Origin: Mesonia maritima
GTDB lineage: Bacteria > Bacteroidota > Bacteroidia > Flavobacteriales > Flavobacteriaceae
DNA length: 64,000 nt
Direction: 5' to 3'
Assembly: GCF_042433895.1 (NCBI RefSeq)
Contig: NZ_JBHLUA010000027.1
Span: forward strand, 1 to 64,000
In this document: positions 52,846-62,304 of the stretch, piece by piece
How the letters are laid out: every line of letters starts with the position of its first letter
Numbering within the stretch: the stretch's first letter is position 1
Position numbers and translations under genes: made by a program
Notes under the pieces: generated by a model
Database searches by the model: none
Told to the model about the DNA's origin: nothing
Seen by the model: the letters and a program-made list of their open reading frames with translations, nothing else

Positions 52846-54669
52846 TTAAAAATTAAGGGTTATATAAAGTGAATAATATCTTCCCGGCATCGGGCGATTT
52901 TCTACATTTTGATAAGGCGCATCAAAAATATTATGCGATTTTATACCAACATTGTGTTGATTAAAATGATAACCAAAACCTACATTAGAAAGCGAATAAG
53001 CTTCTAAATTATAGGTTGAATTATTATCGGTTCGGGTAAAAACTTCTCCATTAAATAAAAATTGATATTCTAAAAACCAATTTTTAAATTGGTAATAAAG
53101 TGAAGTTGTTGCTTTATGATATGGGACATAAATTAACTGATTTTCAGTTGCTTTGTTTTCTGAAACCGTATATGCATAAGTTCCATTTAATTGAACTTGA
53201 TGATTTTTCCAATTTTTCTTCCAATTCAGCAAAATTTCGGCGCCGTAAGTTTCTACTTCATCAACATTTTCGGGCTGCCAAAATCCGCTTCCGCTTGGTA
53301 ACCAGCGAATCATATTTTCAATGGAATTATAATAACCGGTTAAACTGAATGTAAAACTGTTGAAAGAAAACTTATTTCCAATTTCAAATTGTTGCGCTTC
53401 TTCAGCAGCTAAAGTTGGATTTCCACCAGTTGACCAGTACAAATCGTTAAAAGTGGGAATTCTGAAATTTTTTGAAATTTTTGCTTGAAGTAAATAAAAA
53501 TCGGTTACTTGAAAATCTGCAGCAACAGCATATAAAAACGGACTTTCATAAGCTGCAGTAACTTCTTTTCTAAAAGAAAGTTCATATTGAATTTTCTCTA
53601 AAGGCTGATGTTTAAAAAGCAATGAAGCTGAAGTAATTTCACGATTTTTTTCAGCAATATTAGTTCCCACACCGGTTGTGCTGTTGTAGGATAAAATCCC
53701 ATTAAGTTGCATACCAGAAGAAATATCATAATTCAAATCATATTTTGCGATCCAAGTTTTTGCTTTGCTCGATGAAAAATTATCACGCTTTATATTCTGG
53801 AAATATTTATATTCTTCTTCTAAATAAGCAATTTTCGCTAACGAAGTAAATTTATCAAAACCTATTTCCCATTCTAATAGATTTCGACTATTAACATCAT
53901 CATATTTTGTTCTATTTTCTGAAGGTCGAATTAATGAAAAATGCCGCTCGCTATCATAAAACTGACTATAAAATCGAATAATATTTGCTGAAGAAAACCT
54001 ATAACCAATAGCGGTGTTTAAACTCGTGTTGTAAAATTCTCCATTTAAATTTTTTCCATCATTTTCTGGATAATCGTAATCATTATCAGATTGATTTCGC
54101 GTCACCGAAAGTTGAGTAGTCCATTTTTTAGTAGAAATATTTATACGATAGCGCGCATCCAAGGTGTTGAAACTTCCATAACTTAAATGAACTTGATTGT
54201 CCATTTTTTCCGAAAATGAAAGTCGATTATTTAAATGAACCGTGCCCCCAATTGCACCGGTTCCGTAAATAATACTTCCGCCACCGGGACGCACGCTAAT
54301 TTCATTAAAACTTCCGGCATTTATCGTATTAAAATCGGTTTGACCGTTAAATTGTGAATTAATATTTATCCCATTCCAAATTACGGCAGTTTGTTGCGCA
54401 GTTGTTCCACGAAAGCTGGGAGAAGAAACCATTCCCAAGCCATTTTCTTTAAAATAAATGGGCGTGTTATAATTTAAAACCGACGTTAACGAAGGCTGAT
54501 TATAATTCAGCAAAGAATCTGTAATTGTGGTTAATTGCTGACCGGTAGAAAAATCAGCTAATTTGTTATCATTCAATAAAACTGTTTGCAATTCGGTGAT
54601 AGAATCCGATTGCGAAAATAATGGCAAAATCGCGCCAAAAAATAATATAAGTGCTAAAAAGTGTTTCAT
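52846..54669 (-). CDS. btuB: TonB-dependent cobalamin receptor (BtuB-like)
   Basis: 607 residues. A signal peptide ends near LPLFSQ. The plug domain has FRGTTAQQTAVIWNGININS and the GGGSIIYGTGAIGGTVHL signature near 135-155, followed by a 22-strand-type barrel ending in the aromatic LYITLNF. No carboxypeptidase-regulatory domain is present. The upstream cobalamin riboswitch and the downstream BtuG-like lipoprotein identify the substrate as B12 or a related corrinoid. Confidence 0.92.
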   Translation of the reverse strand: MKHFLALILFFGAILPLFSQSDSITELQTVLLNDNKLADFSTGQQLTTITDSLLNYNQPSLTSVLNYNTPIYFKENGLGMVSSPSFRGTTAQQTAVIWNGININSQFNGQTDFNTINAGSFNEISVRPGGGSIIYGTGAIGGTVHLNNRLSFSEKMDNQVHLSYGSFNTLDARYRINISTKKWTTQLSVTRNQSDNDYDYPENDGKNLNGEFYNTSLNTAIGYRFSSANIIRFYSQFYDSERHFSLIRPSENRTKYDDVNSRNLLEWEIGFDKFTSLAKIAYLEEEYKYFQNIKRDNFSSSKAKTWIAKYDLNYDISSGMQLNGILSYNSTTGVGTNIAEKNREITSASLLFKHQPLEKIQYELSFRKEVTAAYESPFLYAVAADFQVTDFYLLQAKISKNFRIPTFNDLYWSTGGNPTLAAEEAQQFEIGNKFSFNSFTFSLTGYYNSIENMIRWLPSGSGFWQPENVDEVETYGAEILLNWKKNWKNHQVQLNGTYAYTVSENKATENQLIYVPYHKATTSLYYQFKNWFLEYQFLFNGEVFTRTDNNSTYNLEAYSLSNVGFGYHFNQHNVGIKSHNIFDAPYQNVENRPMPGRYYSLYITLNF

Positions 54670-54718
54670 AAACCGAAGACCTTTTACCCGAAAGTCTTTG
54701 CGTTAAAATTTATAAAAC

Positions 54719-54870
54719 TGGCAGGTCTCCTGGCTTGCGTCTTTTGGTAATCCTTCCCATCTAAAAAAGACAGTGGAAATGAAGTGAACCAAAAGCATTT
54801 CTTAACGAAACAAAGCTTACAGTTGCGGGAACAGCTTAGGATTTTTACACCTAATTCCCTTTTAATAAAC
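54719..54870 (-). promoter_or_regulatory. Cobalamin riboswitch
   Basis: On the minus strand the RNA contains the B12-box AGCTGTTCCCGCAACTGTAA and the CCACTG element. GGGAAGG and the 3' AGCCAGGAGACCTGCC are also present, all in canonical order. It ends about 50 bases upstream of btuB and should lower expression when cobalamin is plentiful. A further AT-rich hairpin (TAAACAG/CTGTTTA) lies just upstream at about 54865-54891. Confidence 0.95.
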
Positions 54871-54905
54871 AGCTTTTAAAAAATACTGTTTAACCAATTT
54901 GCTTG

Positions 54906-54913
54906 CAAAAGTA
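54906..54913 (-). promoter_or_regulatory. -7 element of the riboswitch-btuB promoter
   Basis: Minus-strand TACTTTTG, an exact TAnnTTTG, immediately upstream of the riboswitch. Confidence 0.6.
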
Positions 54914-54954
54914 AACATTTTGTTGTCTTTGCACATTAGAAAATGAAATAATCT

Positions 54955-54962
54955 TACTTTTG
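54955..54962 (+). promoter_or_regulatory. -7 element of the btuFCD promoter
   Basis: TACTTTTG at 54955-54962 matches TAnnTTTG. A TTTG at 54928-54931 is 23 bases upstream, slightly long for a -33. The same 8-mer serves the divergent btuB side. Confidence 0.55.
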
Positions 54963-54981
54963 CGGCATAAAATATTTCATT

Positions 54982-56118
54982 GTGAAAAAATTAATCATTC
55001 TTTTTAGTTGTCTTTTTATCTTTTCTTGTAATCAAAAAAATAAGCAAGAAAAACCTGTATCAACTACAGAAGGAAAAGAAATCGCTATTAATTATGCTGA
55101 AGGTTTTACCATAACCGATTTTGGCGATTATAAAATTATAAACGTTTCGAGTCCGTGGCCAAAAGCCGAAAAAAAATTAACCTATCTTTTAGCTGAAAAA
55201 AATGCTGAAATTCCTAAAGATGTAAATTACGATCAAAAAGTAACCATTCCAGTAGAAAAAATGGTCGTTACTTCTACTACGCATATTCCTTCCTTAGAAA
55301 GTTTAGGCGTAGAAAATACCTTAGTTGGTTTTCCGAACCTCGATTATATTTCTTCTGAAAAAACCCGAAAATTAATTAATGAAGGGAAAATTCAAGAACT
55401 TGGCGAAAATGAATCTATAAATACGGAAGTTTTATTAAATGTTGAACCTGATGTTGTGATTGGTTTTTCGGTAGAAAGCGGAAATAAAACCTTTCAAACC
55501 ATACAAAAAAGTGGAATTCCGGTAATTTATAATGGGGATTGGACCGAAGCTGCTCCGCTAGGAAAAGCGGAATGGATTAAATTTTTTGGAGCCTTCTACG
55601 GAAAAGAAAAACTAGCCGAAAAAATTTTCACGGAGATCGAAAGTGAATATACTTCAGCAAAAAAACTAGCCGAAAACGCGCAAAAAAAACCGAGCGTTTT
55701 AAGCGGCGCAATGTATAAAGATGTTTGGTATTTACCAAACGGAAAATCTTGGCAAGCACAATTTATACAAGATGCCAACGCAACTTATTTATACAGAGAA
55801 ACCGATGGAAACGGAAGTTTATCACTCGCTTTTGAAAGTGTTTTAGCAAAAGCGCAACAAGCCGATTATTGGATTGCGCCTGGTGCTTTCACTTCTTATG
55901 AAGCCATGAAAAATGCGAGCGAGCATTATTCGAAATTTAAAGCTTTTCAAGAAAAAGAAATCTATTCTTACGCTGGTGTAACGGGAGAAACAGGTGGCGT
56001 TTTATTTTACGAATTAGCACCTAACCGCCCCGATTTTGTGCTGAAAGATCTCATTAAAATTTTTCATCCGGAATTATTAGAAAATTATCAATTTGCTTTT
56101 TTTAAACCGCTCGATTAA
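54982..56118 (+). CDS. btuF: Cobalamin ABC transporter substrate-binding lipoprotein
   Basis: 378 residues, starting at GTG 54982; no suitable ATG is nearby. A lipobox (LFIFSC, Cys16) marks a lipoprotein. Two binding lobes of class III periplasmic type are present: MVVTSTTHIPSLESLGVENTL and the later EPDVVIGFS with a long connecting helix. Gene order and the opposing riboswitch-btuB unit indicate B12 delivery to BtuCD. Siderophore-type substrates are the main alternative. Confidence 0.85.
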   Translation: MKKLIILFSCLFIFSCNQKNKQEKPVSTTEGKEIAINYAEGFTITDFGDYKIINVSSPWPKAEKKLTYLLAEKNAEIPKDVNYDQKVTIPVEKMVVTSTTHIPSLESLGVENTLVGFPNLDYISSEKTRKLINEGKIQELGENESINTEVLLNVEPDVVIGFSVESGNKTFQTIQKSGIPVIYNGDWTEAAPLGKAEWIKFFGAFYGKEKLAEKIFTEIESEYTSAKKLAENAQKKPSVLSGAMYKDVWYLPNGKSWQAQFIQDANATYLYRETDGNGSLSLAFESVLAKAQQADYWIAPGAFTSYEAMKNASEHYSKFKAFQEKEIYSYAGVTGETGGVLFYELAPNRPDFVLKDLIKIFHPELLENYQFAFFKPLD

Positions 56119-56119
56119 T

Positions 56120-57142
56120 TTGAAAAAAGTTTCTACATATCTTCTTGTCGGAATTATTTTACTGCTCATAGCCTTACTAATAAATGTAAGTTTAGGTTCG
56201 GTTTCCATTCCTTTAGAAGATGTGATAAAATCTTTTTTAAATCAGGAAGTTTCAAATGATACGTGGCGATACATTATTTTAGAATACCGTTTACCCAAAG
56301 CATTTACAGCAATTCTAGTAGGTTCGGGTTTAGCACTCAGTGGACTCCTTATGCAAACGCTTTTTAGAAATCCATTAGCGGGACCTTACGTTTTAGGTTT
56401 AAGTAGCGGCGCAAGTTTAGGCGTTGCTTTGGTGATTATGGGCAGCAGTTTTTTTGGCGGAATTGCCGCCGGATTATTTCTTTCAAAATGGACTTTAGTA
56501 ATTGCTTCCAGTCTAGGAAGTTTTTTGGTTTTACTCGCCGTTCTAGGAACTTCGTTTAAAATAAAAGATACAATGGCTTTGCTGATCATCGGATTAATGT
56601 TTGCCAGCTTAACTTCAGCAGTAGTCAGCGTTTTGTCTTATTTTAGTTCGTCGCAACAATTGCAACAATATATTTTTTGGTCCTTTGGAAGTTTAGGGAA
56701 TTTATCGTGGACAGAACTTAGCGTTTTATTCCTTTTTTGGTGCATCGGAATTTTACTTAGCATTTTTTGTATCAAGAATTTAAACGCACTTTTATTAGGC
56801 GAGCAATACGCAAAAAGTTTAGGAACCAATTTAAAACAAAATCGATTTCTAGTAATTTTAGCAACAAGTTTACTAGCGGGAAGTATCACTGCTTTTGCCG
56901 GACCAATCGCTTTTGTCGGTTTGGCCGTTCCGCATTTAATTCGGCAAATTATTCCAAAAAATAATCACTTAATTTTGATGCCTTGCGTTTTGATTGGCGG
57001 AGCAATTTTAATGCTTTTTTGCGATAGCATTTCGCAAATTCCGGGTAGTGAACTTACCTTACCAATAAACGCGATCACCTCAATTATTGGTGCGCCAGTA
57101 GTAATTTGGTTATTGGTTAGAAAAAAGAAATTGATATTTTAA
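56120..57142 (+). CDS. btuC: Cobalamin ABC transporter permease (FecCD/BtuC family)
   Basis: 340 residues starting at TTG 56120, one base after the btuF stop; the longer TTG start at 56093 would overlap btuF. About ten membrane helices. Family motifs include LPKAFTAILVGSGLALSGLLMQTLFRNPLAGPYVLGLSSG, split across helix 2 and its loop, and FAGPIAFVGLAVPHLIR near 255-271. The latter forms the coupling loop to the ATPase. The gene forms a homodimeric channel in the inner membrane. Confidence 0.9.
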   Translation: MKKVSTYLLVGIILLLIALLINVSLGSVSIPLEDVIKSFLNQEVSNDTWRYIILEYRLPKAFTAILVGSGLALSGLLMQTLFRNPLAGPYVLGLSSGASLGVALVIMGSSFFGGIAAGLFLSKWTLVIASSLGSFLVLLAVLGTSFKIKDTMALLIIGLMFASLTSAVVSVLSYFSSSQQLQQYIFWSFGSLGNLSWTELSVLFLFWCIGILLSIFCIKNLNALLLGEQYAKSLGTNLKQNRFLVILATSLLAGSITAFAGPIAFVGLAVPHLIRQIIPKNNHLILMPCVLIGGAILMLFCDSISQIPGSELTLPINAITSIIGAPVVIWLLVRKKKLIF

Positions 57143-57922
57143 ATGAATAATTCAGCTTTAAATACAAAATTATCAACTAAAAATTTAAGTATTGGTTATG
57201 CTGATAAAACTGTTGCCAGCGGAATTAATCTGGATATAAAATCGGGAGAGTTAATTGCGGTAATTGGTACAAATGGTTCCGGAAAGTCGACACTTTTAAA
57301 AACAATTATTGGCGAATTAGAAGCAAAAACGGGGGAAGTTTTTTTAGAGGATGAAAAAATTCAGCAATTTTCTGCAAAAAGCATCGCCGAAAAAATCAGT
57401 ATTGTTTTAACTGAAACACATTTCTCGAAAAATTTATCGGTAGAAGAATTAGTTGCCCTCGGCAGACATCCGTACACAAATTGGTTAGGAATTTTAACTG
57501 AAGATGATAAAAAAGCTATTAAAAACGCCTTAGCATTAATCGATCTCACCGACAAAACCAAACGAAAATGCAGCAGTTTAAGCGACGGACAATTACAAAA
57601 AGTAATGTTAGCACGAGCGTTGGCACAAGATACGTCGTTAATTATTTTAGATGAACCCACCACGCATCTCGATTTATATCATAAAGTTTTCGTATTAAAA
57701 TTACTGAAGCAATTAACGGAAGAAACGCAAAAAGCTATTGTTTTTGCTTCACACGAAATTAATCTTGCGCTTCAATTATGCGATCAAATTATTTTAGTGA
57801 ATAAAGGTGAAGTGATTCAAGAAACGCCGGAAAAGCTAATTGAAGATGGACATTTAGAAAAACTCTTTCCTAAAAATTTAATTCAGTTTGATGCTGAAAC
57901 AAAGAACTTTAAGGTGGTTTAA
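57143..57922 (+). CDS. btuD: Cobalamin ABC transporter ATP-binding protein
   Basis: 259 residues. Walker A GTNGSGKST is near 42-50, and the signature reads LSDGQLQKVMLARAL instead of the usual LSGGQ. Walker B is LIILDEPTTHLD, followed by the switch His in FASHEI. Its ATG immediately follows the btuC stop. It is the last gene of btuFCD. Confidence 0.93.
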   Translation: MNNSALNTKLSTKNLSIGYADKTVASGINLDIKSGELIAVIGTNGSGKSTLLKTIIGELEAKTGEVFLEDEKIQQFSAKSIAEKISIVLTETHFSKNLSVEELVALGRHPYTNWLGILTEDDKKAIKNALALIDLTDKTKRKCSSLSDGQLQKVMLARALAQDTSLIILDEPTTHLDLYHKVFVLKLLKQLTEETQKAIVFASHEINLALQLCDQIILVNKGEVIQETPEKLIEDGHLEKLFPKNLIQFDAETKNFKVV

Positions 57923-57999
57923 TTGAACTGAATTTTCTTTAAAATTAATCCAATAAAATTCGGTGAAATATTTTACGTAAATTTGATAAAAACTAACGC

Positions 58000-59397
58000 A
58001 TGACCGACTATATTGTTTTTGCCGTTGTGGCAATTATTATGTTAATTATCGGCTTTTTTGCCGGAAAAAATATTTCTAAACTCAAGCAAGAATCGGCTTT
58101 TAAAGAAACCGAAAATCAATTGGCTACTTTACGTCTTCAACTACAAAATGCTGAACAAAAATTAGCAGAAGAAAAACAGGAACAACGGCAGCAATTAGAG
58201 AAAACTGAAAAAGATTTTCAACAGCAACTGGAAAAAATTCGATTTGAACGCGAAGAAATTAGAAACGAAAAAGAACGTTTTAAAAATGAACTCACCCGAA
58301 AAAATGTAGAGTTCGATAATCTTCAGCAAAAAAATGAAGAGCAAAAAGCAGAAGTAGAAAAGCTACAAGAAAAATTCACCAAAGAATTTGAAAATTTAGC
58401 CAATAAAATTCTCGATCAGAAATCTGAAAAATTTACGCTTCAGAATAAAGAAAATATTCAGAATATTTTAAATCCGCTTCAAGAAAAAATTAAAGTTTTT
58501 GAAGAAAAAGTAGATAAAAGTTCGCACGATTCTATTAAACGTCACGCAGAATTAGGCAAGCAATTACAACATTTAAACGAACAAAATTTAAAAATTAGCG
58601 AAGAGGCCACCAATTTAACCAAAGCCTTAAAAGGCGATACCAAAATGCAAGGAAATTGGGGCGAAATGGTTTTGGAACGCGTTTTAGAACGTAGCGGATT
58701 GCAAAAAGATAGCGAATATTTTGTGCAGCAAAGTTTTACCACCGACGAAGGAAAACGCGTGATGCCCGATGTGGTGATTGAATTGCCGGGCGATAAAAAA
58801 ATGATAATTGACTCGAAAGTTTCTCTTAACGCTTATGAACGTTACATTAACGAAACGGAAGAAAGCCAGAAACCGCTTCATTTAAAAAATCATTTAATTT
58901 CGGTAAGAAAGCGTGTAGATGAATTGAGCCAAAAAAATTATCATCAACTCTATCAAATGGAAAGTCCAGATTTTGTCTTGCTTTTCATCCCTATTGAAGC
59001 GGCTTTTGCTATTGCTTCTAACGAATATCCACAATTATATAGCGATGCTTTCGAGAAAAATATCATTATTGTTACGCCAACTACCTTATTGGCCGTTTTA
59101 AAAACAATCGACAGTATGTGGCAAAATGAAAAGCAAAAACAAAATGCCATAGAAATTGCTACACAAGCCGGCGCTTTATATGATAGTTTTATTAATTTAA
59201 CCGAAGAATTATTAAAAGTCGGGCGGCAAATTGGAACGGTTCAAAACAGTTACGAATCGGCGATGAAAAAACTCACCGGCAAAGGAAATTTAATTCGTCG
59301 GGTAGAAAAACTGAAAAAATTAGGCGCAAAAGCCAGCAAACAAATCGATCATAAATTAATGGCGCGAGCGATTGATAATGATGACGATGATGAATAA
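58000..59397 (+). CDS. rmuC: DNA recombination protein RmuC
   Basis: 465 residues. One N-terminal membrane helix (about 4-22) is followed by a long Gln/Glu/Lys coiled coil (about 28-135). The RmuC nuclease-like domain follows, with GNWGEMVLERVLERSGL, then the VMPDVVIELPGDKKMIIDSKVSLNAYE motif (split here across a helix and a strand). It limits inversions at short repeats in E. coli. Confidence 0.93.
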   Translation: MTDYIVFAVVAIIMLIIGFFAGKNISKLKQESAFKETENQLATLRLQLQNAEQKLAEEKQEQRQQLEKTEKDFQQQLEKIRFEREEIRNEKERFKNELTRKNVEFDNLQQKNEEQKAEVEKLQEKFTKEFENLANKILDQKSEKFTLQNKENIQNILNPLQEKIKVFEEKVDKSSHDSIKRHAELGKQLQHLNEQNLKISEEATNLTKALKGDTKMQGNWGEMVLERVLERSGLQKDSEYFVQQSFTTDEGKRVMPDVVIELPGDKKMIIDSKVSLNAYERYINETEESQKPLHLKNHLISVRKRVDELSQKNYHQLYQMESPDFVLLFIPIEAAFAIASNEYPQLYSDAFEKNIIIVTPTTLLAVLKTIDSMWQNEKQKQNAIEIATQAGALYDSFINLTEELLKVGRQIGTVQNSYESAMKKLTGKGNLIRRVEKLKKLGAKASKQIDHKLMARAIDNDDDDE

Positions 59398-59403
59398 ATT
59401 ATT

Positions 59404-59769
59404 ATGAAAAAAATACTTACTTATATTCTCGTAGCCATTGTAGTTATTGCTACAATTTATTACAGTTTTCTTTATTTTGTTCCGTATAGTGAAGGAACAC
59501 GCGCGGGAGAACTTATAAAATTCAGTAATAAAGGCGTGATTGTAAAAACCTGGGAAGGACAAATTAGCCAAGGAATTAGCGGCGCTCAAATTTTTAGTTT
59601 TTCAGTATTAGATAAAAATGAAGAAGTTATCGAAAAACTGAAAAAATATCAAGGTGAATATGTTGAACTTACTTATATTGAGCGCTTCGGAACTTTTATT
59701 TTTTGGGGCGATACCAAATATTTTATTACTGAAGTAGAACTTTCGCAATCGCCACATTTTAGAAGATAA
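59404..59769 (+). CDS. Small single-pass envelope protein of unknown function
   Basis: 121 residues. A membrane helix (about 4-24) is followed by a compact beta-rich domain with GTRAGELIKFSNKGVIVKTWEGQI and a C-terminal Arg-Arg. I recall flavobacterial homologues annotated as 6-phosphogluconate dehydrogenase, which has no support in this sequence. It lies six bases after rmuC. Confidence 0.65.
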   Translation: MKKILTYILVAIVVIATIYYSFLYFVPYSEGTRAGELIKFSNKGVIVKTWEGQISQGISGAQIFSFSVLDKNEEVIEKLKKYQGEYVELTYIERFGTFIFWGDTKYFITEVELSQSPHFRR

Positions 59770-59796
59770 ATTTAGAATTGAAGAACGAATATTTTT

Positions 59797-60345
59797 ATGG
59801 AAAAACCCTTTAAGCACGTAGAAGAATCGCAAGTTGTGATTTCAGAATTAATGCTTCCCTCCCATTCCAATTTTAATGGAAAAATTCACGGTGGTTACAT
59901 TCTTTCCTTATTAGATCAAATTGCGTTTGCTTGTGCTTCAAAACATAGTGGCGATTACTGCGTAACAGCAAGTGTAGATACTGTAGATTTTTTAAGACCG
60001 ATTGAAATTGGCGAATTAGTAACAATGAAAGCTTCGGTAAATTATGTCGGGAATACTTCCATGGTAATTGGTATTCGCGTAGAAGCTGAAAACATACAAA
60101 CCGGTAAGAAAAAACATTGTAACTCTTCTTATATTACGATGGTTGCAAAAACAAAAGAAGGAAAATCTGTAAAAATTCCGGGGTTAATTCTTACCAATGA
60201 TCACGATGTTCGTCGCTTTTTAAAAAGTATGAAACGTATTGAAATGAAAAAAACTCGATCTAAGGAATATAAAGAATTAGATTTTTCAACTGAAAAACAT
60301 TACGAAAAGCTAGAAGGGAAAAGAGTTCAATTAAAATTAGATTAG
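59797..60345 (+). CDS. Acyl-CoA thioesterase, hotdog fold (YciA-like)
   Basis: 182 residues. The hotdog helix motif GKIHGGYILSLLDQIAFACA near 28-47, with strands VTASVDTVDFLRPIEIGELV following, is typical of cytosolic acyl-CoA thioesterases. The C-terminal 40 residues are basic and extended beyond the core domain. It probably hydrolyses medium or long acyl-CoA. Confidence 0.88.
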   Translation: MEKPFKHVEESQVVISELMLPSHSNFNGKIHGGYILSLLDQIAFACASKHSGDYCVTASVDTVDFLRPIEIGELVTMKASVNYVGNTSMVIGIRVEAENIQTGKKKHCNSSYITMVAKTKEGKSVKIPGLILTNDHDVRRFLKSMKRIEMKKTRSKEYKELDFSTEKHYEKLEGKRVQLKLD

Positions 60346-60449
60346 ACTAACAATCGTTAAACAATTAATAAATATTCAGAAAATAGATGTAAAAAATTGG
60401 ATACTTTTAGAAAAACAGCTTAATTAAGCATATCAAAAAAAGAAAAACT

Positions 60450-60839
60450 ATGAAAATTAAATTACTTATTCTCGGACTTATTATCTCCATGACAAGTTGT
60501 TCTCCAAGAATCGTGAACACATGGAATATCGATAAATATAAGGTTACCAATGATAAAGGAAAAAGTATGACTTCTGAAAATATCGGAACCATTACGTTTA
60601 AAAAGAATGGAAAAGGTGAAAAGAAGTTAAATTACAATTTATTTCAAAATGATTATTCTGACACCTCGCCTTTTGAATGGAATATGTACAATGATTATAT
60701 TGTACTAAAAACTTCAAACAAAGACAAAGATTCTAACTTAAATAAAACATGGATTATTGTTGAAGATAGTTCTAAAAAACAAGTCTGGAAATCTACCGAT
60801 GGTGAAAATATGGTGCAGATTTTAGAGTTGAGCAGATAA
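60450..60839 (+). CDS. Lipocalin-like lipoprotein
   Basis: 129 residues. The lipobox ISMTSC has Cys17. The remainder (IVNTWNIDKYKV, then GTITFKKNGKGEKKLNYN) fits the small lipocalin-like beta-barrel family common in Bacteroidota. Ligand unknown. Followed by a terminator. Confidence 0.75.
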   Translation: MKIKLLILGLIISMTSCSPRIVNTWNIDKYKVTNDKGKSMTSENIGTITFKKNGKGEKKLNYNLFQNDYSDTSPFEWNMYNDYIVLKTSNKDKDSNLNKTWIIVEDSSKKQVWKSTDGENMVQILELSR

Positions 60840-60861
60840 AATTAACTCTTATAAATTATTT

Positions 60862-60890
60862 AAAAGCTTCCCACTTCGGAAGCTTTTTTT
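60862..60890. terminator. Bidirectional terminator
   Basis: AAAAGCTTCC pairs with GGAAGCTTTT around a six-base loop, between the convergent lipoprotein and DUF423 genes. Confidence 0.85.
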
Positions 60891-61282
60891 TATAAATAAA
60901 AACCATAAGAAGCAAAAATTACAATAAGTAAAATCCAACCAATTACCAAACATAAACCACCAAGTGGTGTGATGGGTCCTAAGATTTTTAATTTTTTTCC
61001 GTTACTTGAGGTAATGCACAAACCGTAAATACTAAAGGAAAAAAGAAAAATTCCGACGATAATAAAGATGGCCGCAAAATGTTCTATAGAATTTACCATT
61101 GGTAAAGTCAATCCTAAAATTACTAATAAAATTGCATGATACATTTGGTATTTTACGCCGGTTTCAAAACTCGTTAATTGTTCGGCTGTAAACTTTTTCT
61201 TTAATGCGTGCGCTCCAAAAGCCCCAAAAACTACGGAGAGCATTCCGTATAAAGCACCCATAATAAGTACAAATTCTTTCAT
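60890..61282 (-). CDS. DUF423 membrane protein
   Basis: 130 residues with four membrane helices. The FGAFGAHALKKKFTAEQL segment near 19-36 is the family hallmark. Function unknown. It lies two bases downstream of cydB and may be cotranscribed with it. Confidence 0.88.
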   Translation of the reverse strand: MKEFVLIMGALYGMLSVVFGAFGAHALKKKFTAEQLTSFETGVKYQMYHAILLVILGLTLPMVNSIEHFAAIFIIVGIFLFSFSIYGLCITSSNGKKLKILGPITPLGGLCLVIGWILLIVIFASYGFYL

Positions 61283-61284
61283 AA

Positions 61285-62304
61285 TTATTTAAAGAGTTTA
61301 ATAAGTTGAAAAGATCGCATTAAATGAAATAAACCAGGCAAAATTACTAAACCACCGATTATTAAAGCAATGCCAAGCGAATCGATAACCGATGTTGAAG
61401 CGACTTCAGATAAAATGCTAATTTCTTTTGTACTAGTAATTATAACATCAGGAAAATGAGCCAACATTGCCGCAGCGACAATTAAGAAAACTTGAACCGC
61501 TGCTAAAATTCGCGACCAACGTTTCTCTCGCTTTTTTATCATAATCCACAATGGAATTAACACTAAAGCGGAAATAATAATTGCAATAACAGAAAGTTTA
61601 TTTTCAATAAAATCGGCTACAAAGGCAATTTCATTAAAATAGCCATATAATAAAATGACAAAACCTAATAAAACCAATACAATGGTAGCATAACTGGCTT
61701 TTTTCTTATACGTATGTTGTTCTTCATTTTCGCTTGCTTCCCCAATTAAAAAATTTGCTGCAATAAATGCGCATAAAGCTACATAAAACAAACCGATTAA
61801 AATGGAAAACGGATTCAGCCAACTATCGAGGTATAATTCTTTAAATCCTAAACTTGAATTTTCTTCAAATAAATTAATACTTCCACCAACCAAACCACCG
61901 AAAATCATACCGAGAAAAAGCGGGGAAAAAAAACTTCCTAATTTAAATAAATGATTGTACCAACCTTGTGACTTTCCTTTAATTGCATCATAATGCCTAA
62001 AAATAAATGCCACGCCACGCATGGTTATTCCTAAGAGCATCAACGTAATTGGGATATGTAGATAAACCACAAAAATATTATAATACGCCGGAAAAGCGAT
62101 CCATAGAATTACAATGAGAATGATAATCCAAATATGGTTGGCTTCCCAAATTGGTCCCATTACGCGATAAACCGTTTTTTTGGTAACTTCTTGATTTTTA
62201 CGAGAGGAAAATAATTCAATTATTCCCGCGCCAAAATCAGCTCCGGCTAAAAGAACGTAGAGAAAAAGTGAAAAAAACAGAAAAAATAAAACTACTGTTA
62301 ACAT
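61285..62304 (-). CDS. cydB: Cytochrome bd ubiquinol oxidase subunit II
   Basis: 339 residues, about nine membrane helices. The N-terminal LAGADFGAGIIELFS near 19-33 and VYRVMGPIWEANHIWIIILIVILW near 45-68 are typical of the CydB family. It is the partner of CydA in the oxygen-reducing, proton-motive terminal oxidase. Its ATG overlaps the cydA stop by one base. No cydX-like small ORF is visible after cydB. Confidence 0.95.
   Translation of the reverse strand: MLTVVLFFLFFSLFLYVLLAGADFGAGIIELFSSRKNQEVTKKTVYRVMGPIWEANHIWIIILIVILWIAFPAYYNIFVVYLHIPITLMLLGITMRGVAFIFRHYDAIKGKSQGWYNHLFKLGSFFSPLFLGMIFGGLVGGSINLFEENSSLGFKELYLDSWLNPFSILIGLFYVALCAFIAANFLIGEASENEEQHTYKKKASYATIVLVLLGFVILLYGYFNEIAFVADFIENKLSVIAIIISALVLIPLWIMIKKREKRWSRILAAVQVFLIVAAAMLAHFPDVIITSTKEISILSEVASTSVIDSLGIALIIGGLVILPGLFHLMRSFQLIKLFK

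Noticed and set aside
54865..54891. TAAACAG/CTGTTTA hairpin as a terminator
   Set aside because: It lies in the 5' part of the riboswitch leader, not at a gene end, and has no T-tract; it is probably leader structure.
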